Below are positions 15,758 to 25,301 of a stretch of DNA of 64,000 bases, one piece after another. The translations under genes and the position numbers were made by a program. The DNA comes from CAYOEV01 sp964403075. Its GTDB lineage: Bacteria > Bacteroidota > Bacteroidia > Cytophagales > Cyclobacteriaceae. Each line of letters begins with the position of its first letter. Within the stretch, counting starts at the first letter, position 1. The notes under the pieces are model-generated. The model had not been told where the DNA came from. It saw only the letters and a program-made list of their open reading frames with translations, and ran no database searches. Location: the NCBI GenBank assembly GCA_964403075.1, contig CAYOEV010000011.1, positions 1 through 64,000 on the forward strand, written 5' to 3'.

Positions 15758-18700
15758 TGGTACTTAATATGTTTTGACAACTTTCTTGAAATTCTTTAAA
15801 ATAAGTGATTAAGGAGGCCATGTCAACTTCCAGGCCTTCAAAGTTATGTGCTTTTGTTTTCTTTTCCATGGCGGCTGCCAAACTGGCAATCTTTTCAATA
15901 CCCAAGGTTCCCGAGTTACCCTTCAGCGTGTGCAAGGCCATTTGTAAGTCTTCAATGCTTGCCTTTCGAAGGTGTTTTTTGATCGATTTGAGTAACTCTT
16001 TCGTGTCGGCTTCAAAGTCGCGCAGGGATGCTCGAATCAATTCACCTCCACCATATTTTCTTAGCTGATTCAATGTGTTTTGGTTGATAACCAATTGTTG
16101 GCCAGTGTCCTGAAATTCATCCGGTGCAATGGCTTCTGGCTGGAAGCGCGTCCATTTTCTCACCATTTCTATCAGGCTGAATGCCTTGATGGGTTTTGGT
16201 AGGTAATCATCCATCCCTTGAGAGAGAAACCGCGACATGTCATCTTCCATGGAATAGGCAGTCATGGCAACAATGGGTGGCTGTTTGATTCCCACCAGGT
16301 TCTTTATTTTCATCATGGTCTCTACGCCATCCTTGCCTGGCATCTGAACATCCATGAAGATAAGATCAAAGTTCGATTGTATGGCGTGGGAAATGGCTTC
16401 ATCTCCGTTGGCTGCCTCTAACACACGGCATCCTGCCTTGGTCAGTATTTTTGAGGCCACATTCCGGTTTACCTGGTTGTCGTCTACCACCAGCACCTTT
16501 GGGTGTTCCACCCGGAAGGTGCCCATGTGAGGTTCTTTTTGTGGTTCCTGCGCAGGAGTATCCGTGGCATCAGCACGAAAGGTGAACCAGAAGGTGCTTC
16601 CAAGTCCCGGCGTCGATACCACGCCAATTTCACCTCCCATTGCTTGAACAAGCTCTTTGGAAATAACCAAACCTAGCCCGGTGCCCTCGTAATTTTTCCG
16701 ACTGGAGGCATCCAGTTGCTGAAAATTCTTAAAGAGCCTTTCCTGATCTTTTGGGGCAATGCCGATACCCGAATCTTTAATGGATACCTTGAAAAGATAT
16801 TGGTGGTCCACTTTTTCTTCTACCCGTATGCTTAGATTGATGGTGCCTTTATCCCGTGAAAACTTTACAGCATTGGAGGTGAGATTCGAAAGCACCTGTA
16901 TCAGCCTGGTTTCGTCTGCCAATATCCACGCTGGTAAGTGGGGGTCTAAATGGTAATAAAAAGCGTTGTTTCGTAGATGAGCAGGTTGTGAATAAAGGTC
17001 ATACACTTTTTCGAAGGCTTTCACGAGATGCACAGGGGCCAACTTGAGGTCCATTTTTCCTGCTTCAATTTTCGAAAGATCAAGGATGTCATTTACAATA
17101 TCCATTAAGGTCTTTGAAGACTGACGAATGGTTTGCAGATATTCGGCCTGTTCTTCATCCAGCTCGGTCAGCCCAAGCAGGTCAATCATCCCGATGATGC
17201 CATTCATGGGCGTCCTTATTTCATGACTCATATTGGCCAGGAATTGTTCTTTCACCTTAAGTGAGTGTTCGGCAATTTCCTGGGCTTTTTTAGTCGCCTG
17301 ATGGGCCTCATTCAATTTGGTGATATCTCTGGCTACGCCTTCCATTTCTGTTTGGCCGTGTTCGGTGATAATCAGGCGGAGGTTAAAAAGCAATGTCAGC
17401 GGATCCCCCGCACGTGTGGTGGCCTTGCCCTCCAGGTTAGACAGGCTTCCTTCGGTTTTTAAAGACCTGAGCAGTTCATCCATCTGCTGACCCATGTCCA
17501 GGTATTGGGTGATTACTTTGTCCATCAATTCATTTGGATGGAAGCCGAGTACCCTTGCGCATGAAGGACTGATCATTGTTACGCGACCTTTCGTGGTACA
17601 CCTGAAATAAATATCCTGAAATGACTCGAAAATATTTCTGAATTTTCCCTCACTCGTGCGCAATGCATCTTCTGCAGTTTTCTTTTCGGTAATATCATTG
17701 GAAATAACGGAAATTTCCTGAACCGGTCCTTCGGCTAACTGGATAGGGTTCATAAATACCTCATGCCAGGTAATTTTTCCGGTTCGGGAGGTCAACTGGC
17801 ATTGGAAATTCAGGGTGGCGCCCTCAAAACACTTGTCGTATTGAGCCCGCCAAGAGTCTCGTTCTGTCGAGGAGAGGTACTGACCAAAGGCAGTTGCTTT
17901 CGGGGTACCCAATTCGGGATACATGCCATGGTGTAGGTAGAAGTCTTCCGAATAGTTGAGATTGAAGGAGGTCAACTCATACGCACGATTGACGGACCAT
18001 ATCTGGTGAGTACTGCTTTCGAAGATGGCATGCAGGCGTGCCGCCTGATCTTGTATTTTCTGCTCGGAATACTGCCTGCCCATAGACAAACCAATTTGAC
18101 CGGCTAAAAAATCAAGTAATTCCAAATCCCGGTTGTTGTATGCCGACTGGTCGTGATAAGAAAATATGGAAAGTACGCCGGCAGGTTGATTGTTCAGATG
18201 AATGATCACACCTAACCAGATTTCAGGAAGTGCATCCATCAGGGTTCTCTTTTTCTGGTCGGCAATCTTGCGTATGCCTTCTTTGTAAATGATTACGGGT
18301 TGATTGAGGGCAATGGTATAGGCAGATAACAGATTTTCAACGTCTCGGGAGCGATGGCTGTCTGGACCCTCATGAACGGAATATACATAATGCCAACCCA
18401 ATTCTTTTTTTAAAGCAATGTTGAAATTCCTGATTCTGAATATGGCGGTGAGCTGTTCATATATCTGATTGTAAATGGTGTCCGCATTGGATTTTTTGGT
18501 AGCCAGGGACGCAATGCGATAATAAAGCGCCTGTGCTTTTTCGGTTCGGATGCGTTCGGTCACATCATAACATAGCAGCCGATAATGTACCGCATCTCGC
18601 CCTACATCTACTGACAGATGACCGTTCAGGTAGATTTGTTTTTCGTACTTGCTTACCATCACCGTCTGAAAACGGGCGGTGGATGTATGGTCTGGCTGCA

Positions 18701-18905
18701 AAGCAGCCAGCTGTTCCCGCACCATGTCGAGCTGGTCCTTCTTCACCAGTTCAATGAAAGGTTTACCTAGTACTTCTGAGCGCTCCCAGCCCAATTTCTT
18801 TAAAGCGGTTTGATTGCTGTAGGTGACCTCGCCTTTTGAATCAAGGAAAAAGACCAGATCGCTTGAGAAATCAAATAGTGAAAATACTGCTTCGTTATCT
18901 GGCAT
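15732..18905 (-). CDS. Hybrid sensor histidine kinase with PAS-GAF-PAS-PAS-HK-REC-HPt
   Basis: Cytoplasmic protein of 1057 residues, without transmembrane segments. Domains in order: PAS (about 5-120), GAF (125-280), PAS (290-410), PAS (420-535), HisKA with phospho-acceptor His561 (ANMSHEIRTPMNG), HATPase (about 660-780; N box near 678, DSGIG 711-715, GTGLGL 741-746), receiver with Asp852 (FMDVQMPGKDG) and HPt with His992 (LHTLKGNSGT). This is a complete internal phosphorelay that can pass phosphate to the free receiver downstream. Signal is unknown; PAS and GAF suggest small ligands, redox or light. First gene of a four-gene operon with overlaps of 26, 11 and 4 nt. Confidence 0.95.
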   Translation of the reverse strand: MPDNEAVFSLFDFSSDLVFFLDSKGEVTYSNQTALKKLGWERSEVLGKPFIELVKKDQLDMVREQLAALQPDHTSTARFQTVMVSKYEKQIYLNGHLSVDVGRDAVHYRLLCYDVTERIRTEKAQALYYRIASLATKKSNADTIYNQIYEQLTAIFRIRNFNIALKKELGWHYVYSVHEGPDSHRSRDVENLLSAYTIALNQPVIIYKEGIRKIADQKKRTLMDALPEIWLGVIIHLNNQPAGVLSIFSYHDQSAYNNRDLELLDFLAGQIGLSMGRQYSEQKIQDQAARLHAIFESSTHQIWSVNRAYELTSFNLNYSEDFYLHHGMYPELGTPKATAFGQYLSSTERDSWRAQYDKCFEGATLNFQCQLTSRTGKITWHEVFMNPIQLAEGPVQEISVISNDITEKKTAEDALRTSEGKFRNIFESFQDIYFRCTTKGRVTMISPSCARVLGFHPNELMDKVITQYLDMGQQMDELLRSLKTEGSLSNLEGKATTRAGDPLTLLFNLRLIITEHGQTEMEGVARDITKLNEAHQATKKAQEIAEHSLKVKEQFLANMSHEIRTPMNGIIGMIDLLGLTELDEEQAEYLQTIRQSSKTLMDIVNDILDLSKIEAGKMDLKLAPVHLVKAFEKVYDLYSQPAHLRNNAFYYHLDPHLPAWILADETRLIQVLSNLTSNAVKFSRDKGTINLSIRVEEKVDHQYLFKVSIKDSGIGIAPKDQERLFKNFQQLDASSRKNYEGTGLGLVISKELVQAMGGEIGVVSTPGLGSTFWFTFRADATDTPAQEPQKEPHMGTFRVEHPKVLVVDDNQVNRNVASKILTKAGCRVLEAANGDEAISHAIQSNFDLIFMDVQMPGKDGVETMMKIKNLVGIKQPPIVAMTAYSMEDDMSRFLSQGMDDYLPKPIKAFSLIEMVRKWTRFQPEAIAPDEFQDTGQQLVINQNTLNQLRKYGGGELIRASLRDFEADTKELLKSIKKHLRKASIEDLQMALHTLKGNSGTLGIEKIASLAAAMEKKTKAHNFEGLEVDMASLITYFKEFQESCQNILSTNEQTDIAG

Positions 18906-18987
18906 GGTCCTCGTTTGGTAAAGTGAATGTGATGAGCATTTCCTAACCTTTGTTTAAAATTACCTATTAAATAAGCAATGGTAAGTT

Positions 18988-19902
18988 TTGGATGAGGCGG
19001 TATTAATTACTTTGGTCGGACCCACCGCGGTTGGTAAAACGGACTTGGCCATAGACCTGGCCATGCGGCTGCATGCACCCATTTTATCTATGGACTCACG
19101 CCAAATCTATCGCGAAATGAAGATAGGTACGGCCAAACCCTCTGAAGGACAACTTAGTCAGGTCTCACACTACTTCATCAATTCACACTCTATTCACGAC
19201 TATTTCAGTGCAGGCGCCTTCGAGCGAGAGGCACTGGCTCGATTGGAAGTGCTTTTTAGTAAGCATCCACATGTCATCGCTGTGGGCGGTTCCGGTTTGT
19301 ATTATAAAGCCCTGACCGAAGGTTTGGATGACATGCCCAGCATAGACAACCAGGTACGCGATCAACTCATTCATGAATTTCACCAGCACGGCTTGACACC
19401 GCTGCTGTATGAATTAAGAAAGAATGACCCGGATTATTACCACCAGATCGATTCAAATAATCATCAGCGGGTTATCCGGGCGCTTGAAGTCATTAGGGCT
19501 ACTGGCAAACCGTTCAGCGATTTTCGCGGCAAACAGCCAAAAGCAGTGGCCCGACCCTTCAAAATCAAAAAGGTGGGAATAGAAATGGAACGTGAGCGAT
19601 TAAATGCACGCATAGACCGGCGCATGGATGGAATGATTGCCTCAGGCTTGTTTGATGAGGCCAAATCCCTGCACACCTTCAAGTATTTGAACGCCCTGCA
19701 AACGGTTGGATACCAGGAAATATTTGACTTTTTAGATGGCGCCTACAGCCGCGATGAGGCGGAACGTTTGCTGAGAAGAAATACCAGACGGTTTGCAAAG
19801 CGCCAGATGACCTGGTTTAAGCGAGACGAAGACATCAAATGGTTTGAGGCGCCTGTCTCAGTAGAGGAGATTTTGGTTTCTTTGCAGCTTCATGAATCGT
19901 AA
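18988..19902 (+). CDS. miaA: tRNA dimethylallyltransferase
   Basis: Adds an isopentenyl group to A37 of tRNAs reading UNN codons. P-loop GPTAVGKTDLA near the N-terminus, SMDSRQIYREMKIGTAKP substrate region, and AVGGSGLYYKAL are diagnostic. Length (304) fits the family. The start must be the TTG at 18988: an in-frame stop lies just upstream at 18982-18984, no ATG precedes the P-loop in this frame, and TTG places it at a normal distance. It overlaps the next glycosyltransferase by 11 nt and thus heads the polysaccharide operon. Confidence 0.96.
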   Translation: MDEAVLITLVGPTAVGKTDLAIDLAMRLHAPILSMDSRQIYREMKIGTAKPSEGQLSQVSHYFINSHSIHDYFSAGAFEREALARLEVLFSKHPHVIAVGGSGLYYKALTEGLDDMPSIDNQVRDQLIHEFHQHGLTPLLYELRKNDPDYYHQIDSNNHQRVIRALEVIRATGKPFSDFRGKQPKAVARPFKIKKVGIEMERERLNARIDRRMDGMIASGLFDEAKSLHTFKYLNALQTVGYQEIFDFLDGAYSRDEAERLLRRNTRRFAKRQMTWFKRDEDIKWFEAPVSVEEILVSLQLHES

Positions 19903-21193
19903 GATTTTAATTGTTACTTACTATTGGCCACCTAGTGGAGGCGTAGGCACCCAACGTTGGATGCATTTTGCCAAGCAATTGGCGGCAAATGGATGGGTGC
20001 CCATTGTATACACACCTGAAAACCCCCAGTTCTCTATCAAAGACCCTTCTCTATTGTCGGAAGTGGCTCAACTGACCACCTATCGCACGACCATTTGGGA
20101 ACCTTTCAATCTGTTTCACAAAATCACTGGAGGTAAGGAAAAAGGACAGGTTAAGCAGGGCCTGATCATGGAGAAATCTAAACCCTCCCTGAAGGACCAG
20201 CTGGTAATCTGGTTACGAGGCAATCTGATGATTCCGGACCCCAGAAAATTTTGGGTCAAAAAGTCCATACGCTTTTTAACGCAGTTGCAGCAAGAGGAAA
20301 ACTTTTCGCACGTGATCACCACCGGTCCTCCTCATAGCATGCACCTGATTGGTCTGGGTTTGAAGCATAAGCTACCCAACATGCATTGGCTGGCCGATTT
20401 TCGGGATCCATGGTCTGCCTGGGACGTCTTGCCCAAGTTAAAGGCTGGGCGCCTTGCCATGTACCGTCATAGAATGCTCGAGAAAAAGGTTTTACAATTT
20501 GCAGATGACGTGTTGACTGTCAGCCACCAGCTTGCACAAGACCTTTCGGGAAAGGGTATGAAACGTGAAGTGCATGTGCTGCACAATGGCATTAGCTATC
20601 CATTCATACATACGAAAGCGCTGTCCGGACAGTATATACTGGGATATTTTGGTATGCTCAATGCTTTACGAAACCCTACTGCACTCTGGCAGGCGCTGGA
20701 TGACTATTGTGAGGCTCATTCGGATTTTCGCGAACGCTTCGAACTGAGGTTGGGTGGTATTGTTAGTGATGCTATACTGAATGAGTTAAAGTCATTTAGG
20801 CATTTAGGGGAGAAGGTGAATTATTTAGGTTATTTATCCCACGGGGAATTACAGACCGCCTATGCACAATGTAATGCCTTGTTGCTGTTGCTGAATAAAT
20901 CTGACAATGCCCGTTGGATTCTACCCGTTAAGTTTTTTGAATACCTATCGGCCAACCGGTGGATACTTGCGCTGGGTCCAAAGAATAGTGATTTAGACCT
21001 TTTGATGAGGGGCAAAGAAGTTGGGAGTTTGATTGATTTCGATGATCCGGAAGGTATTCGTGATTGGTTGGATAAATGGCATAGAAAGGGATGGAAGGTA
21101 GCAAGTCAGGACGCCCGCAGCTTGTTGAATAGGTTTTCCCATGAAAATCTGGTTAAAGACCTGATGAAAATATTGGCACATGACAAAAATTAA
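19892..21193 (+). CDS. Glycosyltransferase (GT4-like)
   Basis: Protein of 433 residues with a GT-B layout. The N-terminal Gly-rich loop is YYWPPSGGVGTQRWMHFAKQL, an acceptor-side motif common in family-4-type enzymes. WLADFRDPWSAWD follows near residue 170, and the C-terminal Rossmann half contains ILPVKFFEYLSANRWILALG, where the Glu in FEYL contacts the sugar nucleotide. It is probably cytoplasmic at the inner membrane and builds a surface polysaccharide or lipid-linked repeat unit. It is tightly packed between miaA and the sugar-biosynthesis triad (11 and 14 nt overlaps). Donor sugar unknown. Confidence 0.9.
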   Translation: MNRKILIVTYYWPPSGGVGTQRWMHFAKQLAANGWVPIVYTPENPQFSIKDPSLLSEVAQLTTYRTTIWEPFNLFHKITGGKEKGQVKQGLIMEKSKPSLKDQLVIWLRGNLMIPDPRKFWVKKSIRFLTQLQQEENFSHVITTGPPHSMHLIGLGLKHKLPNMHWLADFRDPWSAWDVLPKLKAGRLAMYRHRMLEKKVLQFADDVLTVSHQLAQDLSGKGMKREVHVLHNGISYPFIHTKALSGQYILGYFGMLNALRNPTALWQALDDYCEAHSDFRERFELRLGGIVSDAILNELKSFRHLGEKVNYLGYLSHGELQTAYAQCNALLLLLNKSDNARWILPVKFFEYLSANRWILALGPKNSDLDLLMRGKEVGSLIDFDDPEGIRDWLDKWHRKGWKVASQDARSLLNRFSHENLVKDLMKILAHDKN

Positions 21194-22190
21194 GGTTGGA
21201 ATAATCGGTTGTGGACGAATTGCGCAACGACACGCAGGACATGTTCAGCGTTTAGGCCAGTTGGTGGCTGCCTACGATATCTTACCAGAACGGGCTCAGA
21301 ACCTGACAGCCAGCTTTGGTGGCACCGCTTATGCTGAATTAAAAGATTACTTAGGAGCCGATATGGACATTGTGGCTGTTTGCTCTCCAAACGGCCTCCA
21401 TGCCACACATACCATAGCTGCACTTCAGGCCGGTTATCATGTGTTGTGTGAAAAGCCCATGGCCATTTGCGTGTCGGATGCGGAAGAAATGATACTGAAT
21501 GCCGAAAAATCGGATAAAAAGTTGTTTGTCGTCAAACAAAACCGCTACAATCCGGCTGTAGTCATCGTAAAGGAATTACTGGAAAAGCATGCACTCGGCA
21601 GGATTTTTAGTGTCCAGTTGAATTGCTTTTGGAATCGGAACGAACAATACTACAGCCAATCGGATTGGAAGGGTTCGCGAAAAATGGATGGGGGCACATT
21701 GTTTACACAATTTTCTCACTTTATTGACTTGCTCTATTGGATGCTGGGTGACGTGGAGTCGGTACAAGGTTTTGCGGGCAATTACAACCATCATGATATC
21801 ATAGATTTTGAGGATACCGGGGTCATTACGTTGAAATTCCGAAAAGGAACCCTGGGAACCATCAACTACACCGTCAATGCCTACAATAAAAATATGGAAG
21901 GCTCCATTACTTTATTTGGGGAAAAGGGCACAGTGAAAATAGGTGGACAGTATTTGAATAAATTGGAATACCAGGAAATGGCAGGTGAAGCCATTGGAGA
22001 GTTGCCCCCCGGCAACCCTGCCAACGAATATGGGGAATACCAGGGGTCGATGTCAAACCATGACCGTGTGTACGAGAACGTCATTGACAGTCTTTTAAAT
22101 GAGGCCCCCATTGCCACCACAGGGCTTGAAGGACTTAAAACGGTGAGGATTATTGAGAATATTTACCAAACGCTTACCTATGTTGAATGA
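21180..22190 (+). CDS. Gfo/Idh/MocA oxidoreductase, WbpB-like
   Basis: NAD-dependent sugar dehydrogenase of 336 residues: Rossmann motif GIIGCGRIAQRH at residues 7-18, CEKPMA around Glu91-Lys92-Pro93, then the Gfo/Idh C-terminal sheet. The neighbourhood (acyltransferase then DegT aminotransferase) matches the WbpB-WbpD-WbpE set, in which this enzyme oxidises C3 of a UDP-2-acetamido-2-deoxy-glucuronate. That makes UDP-3-keto sugar for amination. I infer the substrate from the gene set; the oxidoreductase family is seen directly. The WbpA-type 6-dehydrogenase needed earlier in the route is not in the window. Confidence 0.9.
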   Translation: MTKIKVGIIGCGRIAQRHAGHVQRLGQLVAAYDILPERAQNLTASFGGTAYAELKDYLGADMDIVAVCSPNGLHATHTIAALQAGYHVLCEKPMAICVSDAEEMILNAEKSDKKLFVVKQNRYNPAVVIVKELLEKHALGRIFSVQLNCFWNRNEQYYSQSDWKGSRKMDGGTLFTQFSHFIDLLYWMLGDVESVQGFAGNYNHHDIIDFEDTGVITLKFRKGTLGTINYTVNAYNKNMEGSITLFGEKGTVKIGGQYLNKLEYQEMAGEAIGELPPGNPANEYGEYQGSMSNHDRVYENVIDSLLNEAPIATTGLEGLKTVRIIENIYQTLTYVE

Positions 22191-22638
22191 AAAACAGATC
22201 GGCATCAGAGGTGTGACTTTCGGAGAAGATGTGACAATTATTCATCCGGTAAACCTCTATGGATGTGAAGTGGGGGATAAGGTGTTCATTGGACCCTTTG
22301 TCGAGATTCAAAAGAATGTAAAGATCGGGGCACGTACACGGGTACAATCGCATTCATTCATTTGTGAGCTGGTAACCATTGGGCAGGATTGTTTCATCGG
22401 CCATGGCGTTATGTTTGTGAACGACCTATTTAAAAAAGGGGGTCCAGCAGGAGGAGACCCTAACAACTGGAAAGAAACGAATATAGGAAACCGGGTATCC
22501 ATCGGATCAAATGCGACCATACTCGCGGTGAATATTGTGGATGGCGTGGTGATAGGCGCAGGTGCGGTGGTCACCCATGACATTGGTGAGAAGGGAATTT
22601 ATGCCGGTAATCCGGCCAAAAAGATACGTGCGCTATGA
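22180..22638 (+). CDS. Left-handed beta-helix acyltransferase, WbpD-like
   Basis: Hexapeptide-repeat N-acetyltransferase of about 152 residues. Repeated I/V-G-x4 steps (IGPFVEIQKNVKIGARTRVQ, CFIGHGVMFVND, NIGNRVSIGSNATILAVNI) and the closing AGNPAKKIR are diagnostic of the beta-helix fold. In the pathway suggested by its neighbours it would acetylate the C3 amine of a UDP-2-acetamido-3-amino uronic acid. The ATG at 22180 is preferred to the upstream in-frame TTG at 22153, because MLNEKQIGIRG matches the normal beginning. It overlaps the upstream gene by 11 nt and the aminotransferase by 4 nt. Confidence 0.92.
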   Translation: MLNEKQIGIRGVTFGEDVTIIHPVNLYGCEVGDKVFIGPFVEIQKNVKIGARTRVQSHSFICELVTIGQDCFIGHGVMFVNDLFKKGGPAGGDPNNWKETNIGNRVSIGSNATILAVNIVDGVVIGAGAVVTHDIGEKGIYAGNPAKKIRAL

Positions 22639-23729
22639 ATATTCCATTTGTCGACCTTGAAGCTCAGTACCAGTCGATTCGCGACGAGATAGACGGCGCA
22701 ATTGCCAAAGTATTGGCTACCAAACAATTTATTGGAGGTCCGGAAATTCGTGATTTTGAGCAATCGTTTGCCGCAACCATGCAGCTATCTCATGTGGTCG
22801 CATGTGCGAATGGTACCGATGCCCTCGAACTTGCCCTGGAAGCATTGGACATTGGGGTAGGTGATGAAGTTTTGGTGCCATCACTTACCTGGATATCTTC
22901 GGCGGAGGCGGTGAGCAGGGTAGGCGCCACACCGATATTCGTCGACATCCTGGAGCGGGAGTATACCATAGATCCTGTTCAGGCCGCCGCGTGTATTACC
23001 CCTCAAACCAAAGCCATGATCCCGGTTCACCTTTATGGCCTGCCAGCACGCATGTCTGAACTGAAGGAATTAGCGCTCAAGAATGACCTCAAAATAATAG
23101 AGGATGCCGCACAGGCGCATCTCGCAGCCATCGATCGACAAATGGTGGGTCAGTTGGGTGATGTGATTACTTTCAGTTTTTATCCCGGGAAAAACCTGGG
23201 TGCCTATGGAGATGCGGGGGCAGTGGGTACAAATGATTCCAAATTGGCTGAAAAAATCCAAAAACTTAGTAACCACGGTCAGCTAAAGAAACATCAACAC
23301 GAGGTAGTAGGCAGGAACAGTCGCATGGATGTGGTCCAGGCGGCTATTTTAAATGCGAAGTTGCCTCATCTGGAAGGGTGGACGCAAGCCCGGGAGCAAG
23401 TGGCCGGCTGGTACGGGAAGTACTTACCTCCGGCAGTTCAGGCGCCAGAGGTCCCAGATGGATTCCGGCATGTTTACCATCTTTTTGTCGTGCAGGTGAA
23501 CCAGCGCGACGCACTGATGGCCCATTTAACAGCAGCGCAAATTGGATGCAGCATCCATTATCCCTACCCGTTGCCGCTGGTGCCCGCTTACACGTCACTT
23601 CATCAAACCGGGCAGCACCGAGTGGCGGAAAAAGTTTGCTCTCGCATCGTGTCATTGCCCATGTATCCAGAGATGAAAGAGAAACAGGTCCGGGCCGTTT
23701 GTGAATCTATCAGGGCTTTTTGGTCATGA
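22635..23729 (+). CDS. DegT/DnrJ/EryC1 aminotransferase, WbpE-like
   Basis: PLP-dependent sugar aminotransferase of 364 residues. It opens with IPFVDLEAQYQSIRDEID, has ACANGTDALELAL for cofactor phosphate binding, IIEDAAQAHLA with the Asp that contacts PLP, and catalytic Lys186 in FSFYPGKNLGAYGDAG. Such enzymes convert a keto-sugar nucleotide into an amino sugar, and here follow the WbpB- and WbpD-like genes. Together they would produce a UDP-2,3-diacetamido-uronate or close analogue. Overlaps its neighbours by 4 nt on each side. Confidence 0.94.
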   Translation: MNIPFVDLEAQYQSIRDEIDGAIAKVLATKQFIGGPEIRDFEQSFAATMQLSHVVACANGTDALELALEALDIGVGDEVLVPSLTWISSAEAVSRVGATPIFVDILEREYTIDPVQAAACITPQTKAMIPVHLYGLPARMSELKELALKNDLKIIEDAAQAHLAAIDRQMVGQLGDVITFSFYPGKNLGAYGDAGAVGTNDSKLAEKIQKLSNHGQLKKHQHEVVGRNSRMDVVQAAILNAKLPHLEGWTQAREQVAGWYGKYLPPAVQAPEVPDGFRHVYHLFVVQVNQRDALMAHLTAAQIGCSIHYPYPLPLVPAYTSLHQTGQHRVAEKVCSRIVSLPMYPEMKEKQVRAVCESIRAFWS

Positions 23730-24619
23730 TCGTACATGTTGGCTTTCCTAAAACCGCAACCACCTATTTGCAACAGGTAGTTTTCCCTCACTTAAAGGGT
23801 GTCGACTATTACGACTTTTATCATTCCTCCAAATGTTTGCAACCCCTTGTCTACGCGGATCCGCTAGACTATCAAATAGATGCCCTTCAGGCAAATCTGG
23901 ATTTACAAGACAGGGCACTGTATTCCTATGAAAATTTGACTGGATCACCGTTTTATTACAAAGGCATCGGGCGTTCTCAGGTGCCTTTGCAATTGAGACA
24001 ACTGGGATTCAAAAAAGTGATCATGACCGTAAGGCCCCAGCTTTCGGCCATCGATTCCTATTATCGGCAGTTTGTGCAACAGGGTGGAACGTTGTCTTTC
24101 AAAGATTTTCTGGACTTGTCCGATAAGCGCGTACTGCCTGATAAATATTTTCGTCTCGGATACTTAAAATATGACAAACTCATCCATATTTATCAAGACA
24201 CGTTTGATAAGCAAAACGTACTGGTGCTTAATATGGAAGACCTTGTGCATAATCAGGAATTCTTCTACGCGCAACTCTACTCGTTTTTGGGAGTCAAACG
24301 AGTAGAAACACTCGCCAAAAAGCGCGCCAATGCTTCCCTGTCCAATGCCAGCTTGGGTTTACTCAGGTGGGTCAATCGATTTACTTATAGCAATGTATCC
24401 CCCTACCATTGGTTGAGTCCAAACATCCATACGCGTTATGTATGGAAAATAATGGCCAAAGTCATTGATCCATATCTTTTAGGTTGGACTGGCAGGAGGA
24501 CCTTCATTAACAAGCCGACGAGGGCTTATTTGGCTTCCTATTATGAGGAGACCAACCAGGCTTTGGAAGCGTTAACCGGCATCGTCTTTGCCAATGAACC
24601 AGAAGGTGGTATCCGTTAG
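23726..24619 (+). CDS. Sulfotransferase-family protein
   Basis: Protein of 297 residues with a PAPS-dependent sulfotransferase fold. The 5'-phosphosulfate-binding loop is VGFPKTATTYLQ at residues 5-16, and a later strand-helix RPQLSAIDSYYRQFVQQGG resembles the 3'-phosphate-binding region. It probably transfers sulfate to the polysaccharide made by this operon. The ATG at 23726 overlaps the preceding stop (ATGA); the open frame extends to a TTG at 23720 but the ATG is preferable. Its 3' end overlaps the convergent methyltransferase gene by 48 nt. Confidence 0.82.
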   Translation: MIVHVGFPKTATTYLQQVVFPHLKGVDYYDFYHSSKCLQPLVYADPLDYQIDALQANLDLQDRALYSYENLTGSPFYYKGIGRSQVPLQLRQLGFKKVIMTVRPQLSAIDSYYRQFVQQGGTLSFKDFLDLSDKRVLPDKYFRLGYLKYDKLIHIYQDTFDKQNVLVLNMEDLVHNQEFFYAQLYSFLGVKRVETLAKKRANASLSNASLGLLRWVNRFTYSNVSPYHWLSPNIHTRYVWKIMAKVIDPYLLGWTGRRTFINKPTRAYLASYYEETNQALEALTGIVFANEPEGGIR

Positions 24620-25297
24620 ACCAGTAGTGGTGGTCACTTTTGGGTACTCTTCCAATGCACGGTGTATAGGTAGGTAGCGTTCGCGTTCTGAATTGTCGAG
24701 TATCAGCATTCCAGGTTTTCTAATTTTTGGCAACACATTTAGCGCACATTCCACCCTTGCACGACCATCAATGAGCACTACATCAAAGTAGCCGTTGGGA
24801 AATTCAGTTACTTTTTCAAAATAATGGTAGTATTCCTTTCGGTACCGGAAGCCTTCTAATGCGTTTGTTTTTTGAAAAGAAGGAGCGCCCGCTTCGCCTT
24901 CACTATTTTGGGGGATAAATAATAGGTTCACATTTTGAATCCTTCGGTCCGTAAGCAGCCTTTGTACTTTTAGAAACCATCCTTCGTGGTGTTCAATGCT
25001 GGTAAGTTCGCCTACCTTTCCGGCGAAAAAAACAGAGCTGAGACCGCTGCCGTATTCCAACATGCGATGTTCCCTGGTTAAAACGGTATTTAAAATATGG
25101 ATGGCGGTAGGTGCCAGCCAGGGACTGGGCCTATGCAACCAGCGATAGCCCTTAAAATGCAGCTTCAGGAGGGGCCGCATCAAGCGGTACCGGATATACT
25201 TCCAGGGTGGCCGACGAGAATGGTGTGTAAAATTTTTTCGCACTAATGCCTGATTGGCTATTCTTGCGACTGTATCATATGAAATGAATGCTGACAT
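24572..25297 (-). CDS. Class I SAM-dependent methyltransferase
   Basis: Protein of 241 residues, no signal peptide but a basic N-terminal stretch (RRPPWKYIRYRLMRPLL). SAM-binding motif I is RMLEYGSGLSSVFF (79-92), then an acidic strand end TSIEHHEG, and motif IV YFDVVLIDGRARVECAL. It is the only minus-strand gene between two plus-strand glycosyltransferase-type genes. Its start is 4 bp from the start of the downstream GT4 gene, and it overlaps the sulfotransferase 3' end by 48 nt. The product probably modifies the same glycan, but the acceptor is unknown. Confidence 0.85.
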   Translation of the reverse strand: MSAFISYDTVARIANQALVRKNFTHHSRRPPWKYIRYRLMRPLLKLHFKGYRWLHRPSPWLAPTAIHILNTVLTREHRMLEYGSGLSSVFFAGKVGELTSIEHHEGWFLKVQRLLTDRRIQNVNLLFIPQNSEGEAGAPSFQKTNALEGFRYRKEYYHYFEKVTEFPNGYFDVVLIDGRARVECALNVLPKIRKPGMLILDNSERERYLPIHRALEEYPKVTTTTGLTDTTFWFIGKDDAG

Positions 25298-25301
25298 AAG
25301 A

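Noticed and set aside
23344..23704. Two opposing frames of about 100 residues inside the WbpE-like gene
   Set aside because: Both overlap the aminotransferase, whose PLP motifs are complete, and have no domain features of their own.
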